Of a stretch of DNA of 60,209 nucleotides, positions 49,898 to 58,855 are shown piece by piece. The first letter of the stretch is position 1; each line of letters begins with the position of its first letter. The translations under genes were made by a program, and so were the position numbers. Source of the DNA: Clostridia bacterium (GTDB lineage Bacteria; Bacillota_A; Clostridia; Oscillospirales; CAG-272); assembly GCA_017501345.1 (NCBI GenBank), contig JAFVXC010000004.1:1-60209 (forward strand). Reading direction: 5' to 3'. The notes beneath the pieces are model-generated. The model was not told the origin of the DNA. It saw only the letters and a program-made list of their open reading frames with translations, and did no database searches.

Positions 49898-49983
49898 AGA
49901 TCGTGTAAAAGTGTTTTGCTGCGGAACAAGACGAACGATATCGCTCGGATAAATGCCTCACAGTGAAAGCACTGGGGGCATTT
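49878..49983 (+). promoter_or_regulatory. Ribosome-mediated attenuator (alternative RNA structures)
   Basis: Four segments are visible. Segment 1 (49878-49887, ACTTTTACAC) pairs with segment 2 (49903-49912, GTGTAAAAGT). Segment 2 extended (49910-49921, AGTGTTTTGCTG) can instead pair with segment 3 (49961-49973, CAGTGAAAGCACT) through 8+3 pairs. Segments 3 and 4 form the terminator. A ribosome stalled at the Tyr codons would cover segment 1, allow 2:3 and prevent termination, as in the trp and phe attenuators of enteric bacteria. Confidence 0.8.
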
Positions 49984-49996
49984 TCTATTTTCTTTC
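49951..49996 (+). terminator. Attenuator terminator before the aromatic operon
   Basis: AAATGCC (49951-49957) pairs with GGCATTT (49977-49983) and CAGTG (49961-49965) with CACTG (49970-49974), with a small bulge and loop AAAG. The sequence TTTTCTATTTTCTTTC follows, giving a U-rich tail. Confidence 0.8.
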
Positions 49997-50103
49997 GAAG
50001 CGCTCCCCGTGCCGGGTGAGGATCCGAGGCTCCTCCCTTCTCTGTGGCAACACCGAAAGAGAAAGACAGACACCGAAAGCGCAAAAAGAAAGGAAACACA
50101 AAA

Positions 50104-51108
50104 ATGATTGCTGTACTCAAAAGCGGAACGACCGATGCACAAATCGAAAGCCTCACCACCTGGCTCAAGTCGCAGGGACTGACCGTCCATCTCTCGCGTG
50201 GCGAATACCAGACCATCGTCGGTCTCGTCGGCGATACCCGAAGGATCGACGGCGATCTCCTCGGCAGTCTTGAATTTGTAGAATCGGTCAAGCGCATTTC
50301 CGACCCCTTTAAGAGCGCAAATCGCAAGTTCCATCCCGATGACACAGTCGTCACGGTCGGTAACACCTCTGTCGGCGGCAGTGTCTTCTCGGTGATCGCC
50401 GGTCCCTGCTCGGTCGAGAGCGAGGAGCAGCTGATCGGAATCGCGCGTGAGGTCAAAGCGGCAGGCGCTACGATGCTGCGCGGCGGCGCGTTCAAGCCCC
50501 GCACCTCGCCGTACGATTTCCAGGGACTCAAGGACGAGGGTATCCGCCTTCTGCTTGAGGCGAAGAAGGAGACCGGACTCCCGATCGTTACCGAAATTAT
50601 GAATCAGAATCACCTTGATCTGTTCGCGGACGTTGACGTCATTCAGGTCGGTGCGAGAAATATGCAGAATTTCGAGCTTCTGAAGGAGCTTGGTCGGTCG
50701 AAGAAGCCGATCCTTCTGAAGAGAGGTCTCTCGGCAACCCTGAAGGAGCTTCTGATGAGTGCCGAGTACATTATGGCAGGCGGCAACGAGAGCATCATTC
50801 TCTGCGAGAGAGGCATTCGGAGCTACGACACCTACACCCGAAACGTGCTCGACCTTGCGGCAGTTCCCGTGCTCGACGAGCTGACCCACCTTCCCGTGAT
50901 CATTGATCCCTCCCACGCAACGGGTGTTTCCCGTCTCGTGAAGCCGATGGCTCTCGCGGCGGCGGCTTGCGGCGCGGACGGTCTGATGATCGAGGTCCAC
51001 AACAACCCGCAGGCGGCTCTGTGCGACGGTGCACAGTCCCTCACGCCCGCACAGTTCGCCGATGTGATCGCCGCTGTCACCGCGGTTCTCACGGCGGTCA
51101 AGCAGTAA
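50104..51108 (+). CDS. aroF: DAHP synthase, class I beta (ferredoxin-like N-domain type)
   Basis: A 334-residue enzyme for the first shikimate step. The start follows AAGGAAAC. The N-terminal 70 residues (MIAVLKSGTTDAQIESLTTW) match the ferredoxin-like regulatory domain seen in Thermotoga-type enzymes, where Tyr and Phe inhibit. The barrel has SVIAGPCSVESEEQL, LRGGAFKPRTSPYDFQGL, IQVGARNMQNFELL, LLKRGLSATLKE and IDPSHATG. It is the first structural gene of the aromatic operon, about 110 bp after the attenuator terminator. It is therefore likely controlled twice, by attenuation and by feedback inhibition. Confidence 0.95.
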   Translation: MIAVLKSGTTDAQIESLTTWLKSQGLTVHLSRGEYQTIVGLVGDTRRIDGDLLGSLEFVESVKRISDPFKSANRKFHPDDTVVTVGNTSVGGSVFSVIAGPCSVESEEQLIGIAREVKAAGATMLRGGAFKPRTSPYDFQGLKDEGIRLLLEAKKETGLPIVTEIMNQNHLDLFADVDVIQVGARNMQNFELLKELGRSKKPILLKRGLSATLKELLMSAEYIMAGGNESIILCERGIRSYDTYTRNVLDLAAVPVLDELTHLPVIIDPSHATGVSRLVKPMALAAAACGADGLMIEVHNNPQAALCDGAQSLTPAQFADVIAAVTAVLTAVKQ

Positions 51109-51158
51109 TTTCAGAGAGGCACGACAATGCCGCCGTCCGGCGGCGAAGGGAGGCTATT

Positions 51159-51992
51159 ATGACGATCGGAATTTGCGGCCTCGGGCTGATCGGCGGCTCG
51201 ATGGCGAAGGCATACAAATCCTTTGGCGGTGTCACCGTCTACGGATACGACAAGGACGAAGCGACGCAGGGCTTTGCCCATCTCGCGGGAGCGATCGACG
51301 GAGCGCTTGACAGCGCCACGATCCCCCTCTGTGACCTCATTCTCGTTGCGCTCTATCCCGAGGCTACGGTACAGTATCTCGAAGAGATCGCGCCGCTCGT
51401 CTCCCACGAGACGCTTGTGATGGATCTCTGCGGTGTGAAGACCGAGGTCTGCCGCAAGGGCTTCGCGCTCGCAGAAGAGTACGGCTTCACCTTTGTGGGT
51501 GGGCATCCGATGGCAGGCACGCAGTATTCGGGCTTCAAGCACACGCGGGCGAATCTTTTCAGCGGTGCGCCCCTCGTTATCGTACCGCAGGACTTCGGAA
51601 GCATCGCGCTTCTTGACCGCGTGAAGAGGCTCGTCGAGCCTGCGGGATTCGGCAGCATCTCCGTGACGACTGCGGAGGATCACGACCGCGTGATCGCCTA
51701 CACCTCACAGCTTGCGCACGTCGTCTCAAACGCGTACGTGAAAAGCCCGACCGCAGAGGAGCATCGCGGCTTCTCTGCGGGCTCGTACAAGGATCTGACG
51801 CGCGTTGCGTGGCTGAACGAGGCAATGTGGACCGAGCTCTTTCTCGACAACAGAGAGCCCCTTCTCACCGAGCTCGACACGATCATTTCTTCCCTCTCCG
51901 AGTATCGCACCGCGATCCGTGAGGGCGACCGCGACAGGCTGCGTGCCCTCCTCCGCGACGGACGAGTAGCAAAGGAACGCGCGGATGGATGA
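51159..51992 (+). CDS. tyrA: Prephenate dehydrogenase
   Basis: A 277-residue NAD(P)-dependent enzyme making 4-hydroxyphenylpyruvate for tyrosine. The Rossmann motif GICGLGLIGGSMAKAY is at 3-18, and DLCGVKTEV, GGHPMAGTQYSGF (catalytic His) and SQLAHVVSNAYV are family blocks. The ATG follows AAGGGAGG; a short hairpin (51129-51144, GCCGCC/GGCGGC) lies just before it. No ACT domain is present, so feedback control probably lies elsewhere. Confidence 0.94.
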   Translation: MTIGICGLGLIGGSMAKAYKSFGGVTVYGYDKDEATQGFAHLAGAIDGALDSATIPLCDLILVALYPEATVQYLEEIAPLVSHETLVMDLCGVKTEVCRKGFALAEEYGFTFVGGHPMAGTQYSGFKHTRANLFSGAPLVIVPQDFGSIALLDRVKRLVEPAGFGSISVTTAEDHDRVIAYTSQLAHVVSNAYVKSPTAEEHRGFSAGSYKDLTRVAWLNEAMWTELFLDNREPLLTELDTIISSLSEYRTAIREGDRDRLRALLRDGRVAKERADG

Positions 51993-52004
51993 TCACGCAG
52001 GAAG

Positions 52005-52056
52005 GTGGGGCTCTGCCCCACACCCCGCATAAGGAACTTCTTATAAGAAGTTCCTT
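52005..52056. repeat. Two adjacent perfect palindromes between tyrA and aroB
   Basis: GTGGGGC-TCT-GCCCCAC (52005-52021) is followed by a 26-bp perfect palindrome with half-sites AAGGAACTTCTTA and TAAGAAGTTCCTT (52031-52056). No T-run follows. It has the look of a REP-type intergenic element inserted in the operon, or an mRNA stabiliser. Only one copy is seen in this window. Confidence 0.55.
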
Positions 52057-52151
52057 AAGAATCTTCAAGAACCTTTCAAAAAAGATATGGATATTTCAAC
52101 GTTTTCCGGATCAGAAAAGATCTCGGGAGCGTTTACAAAGGGTAGGATGCT

Positions 52152-53246
52152 ATGAACAATTCGGAAAATCACATTGAAGAGACCGTCAGGGTCGACGCCT
52201 CGCGCTCTTACGATATTCTGATCGGAAGGGGGCTGCTTACGGATATCGGTACGCTCTCTGCGTCTGTCGTCCACCCCTGCAGTGCCGTTCTCGTCACCGA
52301 CGACACGGTTGACGCACTCTACGGCGACACGGCGGAGGCTTCTCTCACGGCGGCAGGCTTCACCGTTTCTCGCTTCGTATTTCCGCACGGTGAGGAATCC
52401 AAAAACACCGACACCTACGTGCGTCTCCTCAATTTCTGTGCTGAAACGGGCATTACGCGCTCCGACTGTCTGTTCGCGCTCGGTGGCGGCGTCGTTGGGG
52501 ATCTGACGGGCTTCGCTGCGGCTACCTTTCTGCGCGGTGTGCGCTTCATTCAGATCCCGACGACCCTTCTCGCAATGGTCGATTCCTCGGTCGGCGGAAA
52601 AACGGGGGTCGATCTGCCCGCCGGAAAAAATCTCGTCGGTGCGTTCTGGCAGCCCTCTCTCGTGATCTGCGACTATTCGCTTCTCGACACGCTGACGCCC
52701 GAGATCTTCGCGGACGGATGCGCCGAGGTGATCAAATACGCAGTCATCAACGACCGTCCTCTGTTCGAGCGGCTGAAAAAGCAGATCCGCCCTCAGCTCG
52801 GATCGGTGATCGCAAGCTGTGTCGGGAACAAGCGCGACATTGTGAATGCAGACGAGCGCGACGTGGGATGCCGTCAGCTTCTGAATCTCGGGCACACCCT
52901 CGGTCACGCCGTAGAGGCATCGTCAAGCTTTACGGTCTCCCACGGATCTGCCGTCGCGATCGGAATGAATCTCGTGGCGTCTGCCGCCGCGAAGCGCGGT
53001 CATCTCAAAAAAGAGGAGCTCGCAGCGCTTCGCGAAATGCTGCTTTCTTACGGTCTGCCGCTCGTCTGTGATTACTCTGTGAAGGAGCTTGCAGCAGTGG
53101 CGGCATCCGACAAAAAGCGCACGGGCGGGACGATCACCCTCGTCATTCCCTACGCGATCGGTGACGCGCGGCTTGTGAAAATACCCGTGTCCGAGCTTGA
53201 TGCCTTCATCGGTGAGGCGCTCACGGCAAGTCGGGAGGCGTTATAA
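52152..53246 (+). CDS. aroB: 3-dehydroquinate synthase
   Basis: A 364-residue NAD- and metal-dependent enzyme, second step of the shikimate pathway. FPHGEESKN (about 77-85), FALGGGVVGDLTGFAAATFLRG, PTTLLAMVDSSVGGKTGVD and NLGHTLGHAVE (metal-binding His) are the family blocks. Length is normal. It is separated from tyrA by 159 bp with the double palindrome and overlaps aroA by one base (TAATG). Confidence 0.96.
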   Translation: MNNSENHIEETVRVDASRSYDILIGRGLLTDIGTLSASVVHPCSAVLVTDDTVDALYGDTAEASLTAAGFTVSRFVFPHGEESKNTDTYVRLLNFCAETGITRSDCLFALGGGVVGDLTGFAAATFLRGVRFIQIPTTLLAMVDSSVGGKTGVDLPAGKNLVGAFWQPSLVICDYSLLDTLTPEIFADGCAEVIKYAVINDRPLFERLKKQIRPQLGSVIASCVGNKRDIVNADERDVGCRQLLNLGHTLGHAVEASSSFTVSHGSAVAIGMNLVASAAAKRGHLKKEELAALREMLLSYGLPLVCDYSVKELAAVAASDKKRTGGTITLVIPYAIGDARLVKIPVSELDAFIGEALTASREAL

Positions 53247-54535
53247 TGGATATTCGTATCACCCCTACCCCCGCGTTCGGCGGTACGGTCGATGCCGTTG
53301 CGTCAAAATCGGCGGCGCACCGCCTCCTCATCTGTGCGGCGCTTGCGGATGCGGAGACCTTTATCCGCTGTCCCGAGAAAAGTCGCGATATTCGCGCGAC
53401 CGCCGCGTGTCTTTCAGCGCTCGGTGCGAATTTTTGCGAGACCGATGACGGCTACACGGTAACGCCCATTTCTACGGTAAACGAAAACGCGCTTCTCGAC
53501 TGCGGTGAATCGGGCACGACCTACCGTTTTATGCTGTCTCTCGTCTCCTGCCTCGCGTCGGGGGCTTCCCTCGTCGGACACGGCAGACTTCCCTCTCGCC
53601 CCCTCTCCCCGCTTTACGAGACGCTCGCGGAAAACGGTGTGTCTCTTTCTCCGCAGGGCTCGAATCCGCTCGCCGTTTCGGGAGGGCTTTCGGGCAGAGA
53701 TTTTTCCTTCCTCGGGAACGTTTCGTCGCAGTACGCAAGCGGACTCCTTCTCGCGTTTCCGTATCTTGCCAAAAAAGAAAACACCCCCGTTTCGCTCACG
53801 CTTACGGGAAAGATCGAGTCGCTTCCCTACCTCGATATGACGGTGCGCGCGATGGAAGCCTTCGGCGTGTCGGTCGAGCGGATGTGGCAGTCGGACGGAT
53901 CGCTCCGCTTCACGGTAGAGCCGTCAGATTACCGCTCCCCAACGTGGGTCTCGGTCGAGGGAGATTACTCGGGCGCCGCATTCTATCTTGCGGCAGGGGC
54001 GATCGGTACATCCCCCGTGACGCTGACCTCTCTCGACGCAAATTCCCCGCAGGGGGACCGTGAGATCCTCTCGCTTCTTCGCCGCTTCGGCGCTCGCGTA
54101 GAGGAATCGGCAGACGGCATCCGCGTTTCCCCCGCCCCCCTTTCGGGCATTACGGTCGACGCATCGCAGATCCCCGATCTCGTACCGATCCTCGCGGTCG
54201 TTGCGGCGGCGGCACAGGGCGAAACGCGCATCGAAAACGCGGCGCGCCTCCGTCTGAAGGAGAGCGATCGCCTTGAAACCGTACACCGTCTCATCGAAAC
54301 GCTCGGCGGCGATATTTCGGAGGGCGAGGATTTTCTCGTGATCCGAGGGTGCGGCAAGCTGCGCGGCGGCACGGTATCGGCAGAAAACGATCACCGCATC
54401 GCAATGAGTGCGGCGGTGGCTTCCCTGATCTCGACAGATCCCGTAACGATCCTCGGCGCAGAATGTGCCGAAAAATCCTATCCGCGCTTTTACTGCGACG
54501 CAAAGCTCCTCGGCTTTGACGTTGCCGTGATTTGA
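53246..54535 (+). CDS. aroA: EPSP synthase (3-phosphoshikimate 1-carboxyvinyltransferase)
   Basis: A 429-residue enzyme. Substrate-binding blocks are visible: SKSAAHRLLICAAL near the start, DCGESGTTYRFML (about 87-99), GHGRLPSRPLSPL, GNVSSQYASGLLLA, VEGDYSGAAFYLAAG, IPDLVPILAV and RLRLKESDRLETV, with NDHRIAMSAAV near the C-terminus. The N-terminal MDIRITPTPAFGGTVDAVAS is slightly shorter than in class I enzymes. Translationally coupled to aroB. Confidence 0.95.
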   Translation: MDIRITPTPAFGGTVDAVASKSAAHRLLICAALADAETFIRCPEKSRDIRATAACLSALGANFCETDDGYTVTPISTVNENALLDCGESGTTYRFMLSLVSCLASGASLVGHGRLPSRPLSPLYETLAENGVSLSPQGSNPLAVSGGLSGRDFSFLGNVSSQYASGLLLAFPYLAKKENTPVSLTLTGKIESLPYLDMTVRAMEAFGVSVERMWQSDGSLRFTVEPSDYRSPTWVSVEGDYSGAAFYLAAGAIGTSPVTLTSLDANSPQGDREILSLLRRFGARVEESADGIRVSPAPLSGITVDASQIPDLVPILAVVAAAAQGETRIENAARLRLKESDRLETVHRLIETLGGDISEGEDFLVIRGCGKLRGGTVSAENDHRIAMSAAVASLISTDPVTILGAECAEKSYPRFYCDAKLLGFDVAVI

Positions 54536-54582
54536 CGGAAAACATTAAAACGATACTTGATTTCTCCTCGGAGGACAAAGCA

Positions 54583-55683
54583 ATGACGACCTACGGACAA
54601 TCTCTCCGCCTTTCGATCTACGGCGGCTCACACGACCCTGAGATCGGGGTCAAGGCAACGGGACTTCCCGCGGGGGAGGAGATCTCCCTCCCCGCACTCC
54701 TCGCCTTTATGAAACGGCGCGCACCCGGGCAGAATGCGTATTCGACGACGCGCAAGGAGCCCGATACCCCCGTCTTTCTCTCGGGACTCACCGACGGAAG
54801 GACCGACGGAACGCCCCTTCACGCCGTGATCCGCAACACGAATCAGCGATCGGGAGATTACGCGAATCTCGCGGACATTCCGCGTCCCTCTCACGCCGAT
54901 TTTGCGGCGCGGATGAAGTACGGTGACACGGTCGATCTCCGCGGCGGCGGTCATTTTTCGGGGCGTCTCACCGCTCCTATGTGCATTCTCGGCGGCATCT
55001 GCCTTCAGATGCTCGAGCGTCGCGGCATCCGCATTGCGGCACACGTCGCATCGGTCGGAGGCGTCAGGGATGTACCGTTTGACCGTGTCGCTCTCTCTGC
55101 CGCCGATATGGACGCGCTCCTATCGAAGGAATTTCCGACGCTGTCGGACGCCAAGGGCGAAGAAATGCGCGCGGTGATCGAGGAGGCACGCCTCTCTGCC
55201 GATTCGGTCGGCGGCACTGTCGAATGTGCGGCGATCGGACTCCCCGCAGGGCTCGGAGAGCATATGTTTTCGGGGGTTGAGGGGCGGATCGCGCAGATCG
55301 TATTCGGCATTCCGGGGGTCAAGGGCATCGCATTCGGCAACGGCTTCGACTGTGCCGCGCTCCACGGAAGTGAGAACAACGATCCCTTCTGCACCGACGG
55401 CAAAACGGTCCGCACGAAAACGAACAATGCAGGGGGAATCCTCGGCGGTATGACCTCGGGGATGCCGCTCGTCTTTACGGCGGCGCTGAAGCCCACGCCG
55501 TCGATCGGCAAGGAGCAGGACAGCGTTTCGCTTTCGAGGATGGAAAACGTCCGCTTCACCGTAAAGGGCAGACACGATCCCTGTATCGTCCCGCGTGCCG
55601 TTCCCGTATTTGAAGCGGCGACGGCGATCGCACTCGTCGACCTTCTCCTCTCGGACGCCCCCGATCTTTTCAATCAGAACTGA
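54583..55683 (+). CDS. aroC: Chorismate synthase
   Basis: A 366-residue FMN-dependent enzyme completing the common pathway. The start follows GGAGG. GQSLRLSIYGGSHDPEIGV near the start, a RRAPGQNAYSTTRKEPDTP block (about 44-62), RPSHADFAARMKYG, RGGGHFSGRLTAP, GSENNDPFC and NAGGILGGMTSGMPL are family blocks. Its start is 47 bp after aroA. Confidence 0.96.
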   Translation: MTTYGQSLRLSIYGGSHDPEIGVKATGLPAGEEISLPALLAFMKRRAPGQNAYSTTRKEPDTPVFLSGLTDGRTDGTPLHAVIRNTNQRSGDYANLADIPRPSHADFAARMKYGDTVDLRGGGHFSGRLTAPMCILGGICLQMLERRGIRIAAHVASVGGVRDVPFDRVALSAADMDALLSKEFPTLSDAKGEEMRAVIEEARLSADSVGGTVECAAIGLPAGLGEHMFSGVEGRIAQIVFGIPGVKGIAFGNGFDCAALHGSENNDPFCTDGKTVRTKTNNAGGILGGMTSGMPLVFTAALKPTPSIGKEQDSVSLSRMENVRFTVKGRHDPCIVPRAVPVFEAATAIALVDLLLSDAPDLFNQN

Positions 55684-55708
55684 ACTCAGGATAAAGGAAC
55701 CAAAGGCT

Positions 55709-56851
55709 ATGGAACTTAGTGAATTACGCGCCGACATCGACCGCATCGACAAGGAGCTCGTCCGTCTCTTCTGCGAGCGGATGCAGGTCTCTGCAGGCGT
55801 TGCGGAATATAAGCGAAAAAATCATATGCCCGTTCTCGATCCCGTGCGCGAGCGCGCCCTCCTCACGAAGGTAGCAGATCTCGCGGGCGAGGAGAACGCA
55901 CAGTACACCCGCATTCTTTACGAAAGCATCCTCTCCCTCTCGCGCGCCCATCAGGAAAGGGCGCTGTGCGGCGATTCCCCGCTCTACACGGCGATCACCG
56001 ACGCGATCGAGAATACGGAGAAGCTCTTCCCCCACGCCGCAAGGGTGGCGTGTCAAGGCGTTGAGGGGGCGTATTCCCAAAGCGCGGCCGAAAAGCTCTT
56101 CAGAAGCCCCGACATTCATTATTACAGCACGTTCGAGGACGTTTTCCGCGCGGTTGAAAGCGGCGAATGCCGCTACGGCGTTCTGCCGCTCGAAAATAGC
56201 ACGGCAGGCTCTGTCAACAAGGTATACGATCTGATGCTGACCCACAGCTTTCACATCGTGCGCTCGGTGCGTGTGCGGATCGCACACAATCTCTACGTAA
56301 ACCACGGCGTAAGGCTCGAGGATATAAAAGAGGTCATCTCTCACGAGCAGGCGCTGAATCAGTCGGCGGAGTTTCTCCGCTCGCTCGGTGACGTGAAGAT
56401 CACGCCCGTTCTGAACACCGCGCTCGCCGCAAGGACCGTCCGCGATTCGGGAAGGACCGATCTCGCCGCCCTGTCGTCGTCTGCCTGCGGCTCGCTTTAC
56501 GGTCTTTCCTGCCTTATGTCCTCGGTGCAGGACAAGGGCGCGAACTACACGCGCTTCGTCTGCATCTCGAAGGATCTCGAGCTCTACCCCGGTGCCGAGC
56601 ACACGAGCCTTATGATGGTCATTTCACATAAGCCCGGCTCGCTCTATCGCATTCTGTCAGCACTCAATGCCTCGGGCATCAACATCACGAAGCTCGAATC
56701 CCGCCCGATCCCCGACAAGGATTTTGAGGCCCGCTTCTATCTTGACGTGGATCTTTCGATCTACGACCCCGAGTTTGCCCGCACCCTTGCGGCGCTTGAA
56801 CGCGAATGCGAGGAGCTGCGCTATCTCGGCACGTACAGTGAGATCATCTGA
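55709..56851 (+). CDS. pheA: Bifunctional chorismate mutase / prephenate dehydratase
   Basis: A 380-residue fusion. The AroQ-type chorismate mutase is at 1-90 (MELSELRADIDRIDKELVRL; AEYKRKNHMPVLDPVRE). Prephenate dehydratase is at about 110-285 (VACQGVEGAYSQSAAEKLF; GVLPLENSTAGSVNKVYDLM; NYTRFVCIS). An ACT regulatory domain at about 297-375 (MMVISHKPGSLYRILSALNA; KLESRPIPDKDFEARFYLDV) carries the ESRP motif for phenylalanine inhibition. It makes phenylpyruvate. Located 25 bp after aroC. Confidence 0.96.
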   Translation: MELSELRADIDRIDKELVRLFCERMQVSAGVAEYKRKNHMPVLDPVRERALLTKVADLAGEENAQYTRILYESILSLSRAHQERALCGDSPLYTAITDAIENTEKLFPHAARVACQGVEGAYSQSAAEKLFRSPDIHYYSTFEDVFRAVESGECRYGVLPLENSTAGSVNKVYDLMLTHSFHIVRSVRVRIAHNLYVNHGVRLEDIKEVISHEQALNQSAEFLRSLGDVKITPVLNTALAARTVRDSGRTDLAALSSSACGSLYGLSCLMSSVQDKGANYTRFVCISKDLELYPGAEHTSLMMVISHKPGSLYRILSALNASGINITKLESRPIPDKDFEARFYLDVDLSIYDPEFARTLAALERECEELRYLGTYSEII

Positions 56852-56867
56852 CGAAAGAGGTTCTGAA

Positions 56868-58130
56868 ATGGCACAGAAAAGCAGCACAGTCCGCTGTGGA
56901 CTGATCGGTGAGCATCTCACACACAGCTTTTCCCCGCAGATCCACCGCGCACTTGCGGATTATCCGTACAATCTATACGAGATCGATCGCGGAAGGGTCG
57001 GCGAATTTATGGAAACGACCGCTCTCACAGCGTTCAACGTAACGATCCCATATAAGAAGGACGTGATCCCCTATCTCAGCGAGATCTCCGATGAGGCGCG
57101 CCGCATCGGTGCGGTCAACACCGTCACGCGGCTCGACGGCGGCGGCTTTCGCGGCGACAATACCGATTACTACGGCTTCAAAATGATGGTCGAGGCATCG
57201 GGCATTCCCGTAAAAGACAAAAAGGTGCTCGTGCTCGGAACGGGTGGCGCGTCGGTCACGGTCCACACGGTGCTCGAGGATCTCGGTGCAAGAGAGACGG
57301 TCGCAGTCTCGCGCTCGGGGGAATGCAACTACGAAAACGTCTATACGCTTCACCGCGACGCTGACGTGATCGTCAACACAACCCCCGTCGGAATGTACCC
57401 AAATACGGGAGATACCCCCATCCGTCTTTCAGAATTCCCGACACTCTCGGGAGTGCTTGATCTCATCTACAATCCTGCTCGGACAGCGCTTCTTCTCGAA
57501 GCCGAGCGGCTTTCGATCCCCGCGATGAACGGACTTCTGATGCTCGTCGCACAGGCAAAGCGCGCGTCTGAGCTCTTCCTCGGCGGCATCCGCATCGACG
57601 ACGGAAGGATCCCCGAGATCGTGCAAAAAATTCGCCTTGAAACCGAAAATCTCGTCCTCATCGGTATGCCCGGATGCGGAAAATCGACGGCGGCGCGCCT
57701 TCTGTCCGAGATGACGGGGCGCGAAATGATCGACACCGACGAGGTCTTTCTTTCACTTTCGGGCGGAATATCGCCTGCCGACTACATCAAAGCCCACGGC
57801 GAAAAGGCGTTCCGCGCGGTCGAGACCGAGGCGGTAAGATCGGTCGGAAGGCTCTCGGGTAAGATCATCGCAACGGGGGGCGGTCTGCCGACGGTCGCAG
57901 AGAATTATGAACTTCTCCACCAGAACGGCGTTATTCTTTGGCTTGAGCGCGAGCTCTCCGCCCTCTCGACCATAGATAGACCGCTCTCACAGGGGCGGGA
58001 TCTCACAGCTCTGTACGAGGAGCGGCGCCCCGCATACGAGAGCTTCGCGGACGGGCGTGTCAAGGGAGCACAAAGCCCTCGCACGACGGCAAGACTTCTG
58101 CTCGAAAAATTCGAATCCCTGATTTCATAA
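56868..58130 (+). CDS. aroE-aroK: Shikimate dehydrogenase-shikimate kinase fusion
   Basis: A 420-residue fusion of two shikimate pathway steps. AroE is at about 1-255: SFSPQIHRAL (shikimate binding), NVTIPYKKD with catalytic Lys63, GDNTDYYG with catalytic Asp100, NADP motif GTGGAS (124-129). AroK is at about 260-420: Walker A GMPGCGKST (266-274), DTDEVF (289-294) and IIATGGGLPT. No linker beyond a short helix separates them. The order matches the remaining operon needs, so the enzyme performs dehydroshikimate to shikimate-3-phosphate, the substrate of AroA. Confidence 0.95.
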   Translation: MAQKSSTVRCGLIGEHLTHSFSPQIHRALADYPYNLYEIDRGRVGEFMETTALTAFNVTIPYKKDVIPYLSEISDEARRIGAVNTVTRLDGGGFRGDNTDYYGFKMMVEASGIPVKDKKVLVLGTGGASVTVHTVLEDLGARETVAVSRSGECNYENVYTLHRDADVIVNTTPVGMYPNTGDTPIRLSEFPTLSGVLDLIYNPARTALLLEAERLSIPAMNGLLMLVAQAKRASELFLGGIRIDDGRIPEIVQKIRLETENLVLIGMPGCGKSTAARLLSEMTGREMIDTDEVFLSLSGGISPADYIKAHGEKAFRAVETEAVRSVGRLSGKIIATGGGLPTVAENYELLHQNGVILWLERELSALSTIDRPLSQGRDLTALYEERRPAYESFADGRVKGAQSPRTTARLLLEKFESLIS

Positions 58131-58146
58131 AAAGGATGGCAAAGCG

Positions 58147-58584
58147 ATGAAATTTCTTGTACTGAACGGACCGAATCTGAATATGCTCGGCATCCGCGAG
58201 CCCGCGATCTACGGCGCGAAGAATTTTGCGGCGCTTGAAGCCTTCATCCGCGACATATGCGCCGACGAGGGCATTGAGGTCACACTCTTTCAGTCGAACT
58301 ACGAGGGCGCGCTCGTCGAAAAGATCCAGGAGGCGTACGGCGTTTACGACGGCATCGTCATCAATCCCGCCGCCTACACGCACACGAGCGTGGCGATCCT
58401 CGACGCGCTGAAGTCGGTCGACATTCCGACCGTTGAGGTGCATCTCTCTAAGGTCGAGGAGCGCGAGAGCTTCAGGCAGATCTCCTACGTTTCCTACGTC
58501 GCGAAAAAGACGATCACGGGGCTTGGATTCGACGGCTACGCCGAAGCGATCCGATATCTCAAGGCGTATCTTTCGGAATTATGA
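58147..58584 (+). CDS. aroQ: 3-dehydroquinate dehydratase, type II
   Basis: A 145-residue dodecameric-type dehydroquinase. It begins FLVLNGPNLNMLGIREPAIY with the catalytic-loop Arg and Tyr. FQSNYEGALVEKIQEAY, GIVINPAAYTHTSVAILDAL and the active-site His in VEVHLSKVEERESFR are conserved. It is the last gene of the aromatic operon, 16 bp after aroE-aroK, followed by a strong terminator. Confidence 0.96.
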   Translation: MKFLVLNGPNLNMLGIREPAIYGAKNFAALEAFIRDICADEGIEVTLFQSNYEGALVEKIQEAYGVYDGIVINPAAYTHTSVAILDALKSVDIPTVEVHLSKVEERESFRQISYVSYVAKKTITGLGFDGYAEAIRYLKAYLSEL

Positions 58585-58594
58585 TCAAAATAGT

Positions 58595-58650
58595 AGAGGG
58601 GTGAGTCAAGTGCTTAAACGCATTTGACTCACCTCTCTTGTACATTTTTT
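58595..58650 (+). terminator. Terminator of the aromatic operon
   Basis: A 15-bp stem (58595-58609 with 58624-58638, one G-U pair) is followed by TTGTACATTTTTT. Confidence 0.85.
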
Positions 58651-58729
58651 GACACGGGTCTCGAATGAATTTTATATTGCCTTTCTCTCAAGGCGACGAA
58701 TATCATTGGGTTTCCATAGTAATACTCAA

Positions 58730-58782
58730 AAGTATTTTCGGGCTGCCTTGTCTGCGTTATTTTTACGCATTTAAGGCAGCCC
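58730..58782 (-). terminator. Terminator of the leftward repeat protein gene
   Basis: GGGCTGCCTT (58740-58749) pairs with AAGGCAGCCC (58773-58782), with an inner TGCGT/ACGCA stem. GAAAATACTTTT follows on the minus strand, a weak T-tail. Confidence 0.6.
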
Positions 58783-58855
58783 CTTTGGAGTTTGTTATAA
58801 GACGAAACGATCATAAGCGCAATGCGCTTTTATCGCATTCGTAGAACTATTAGAA

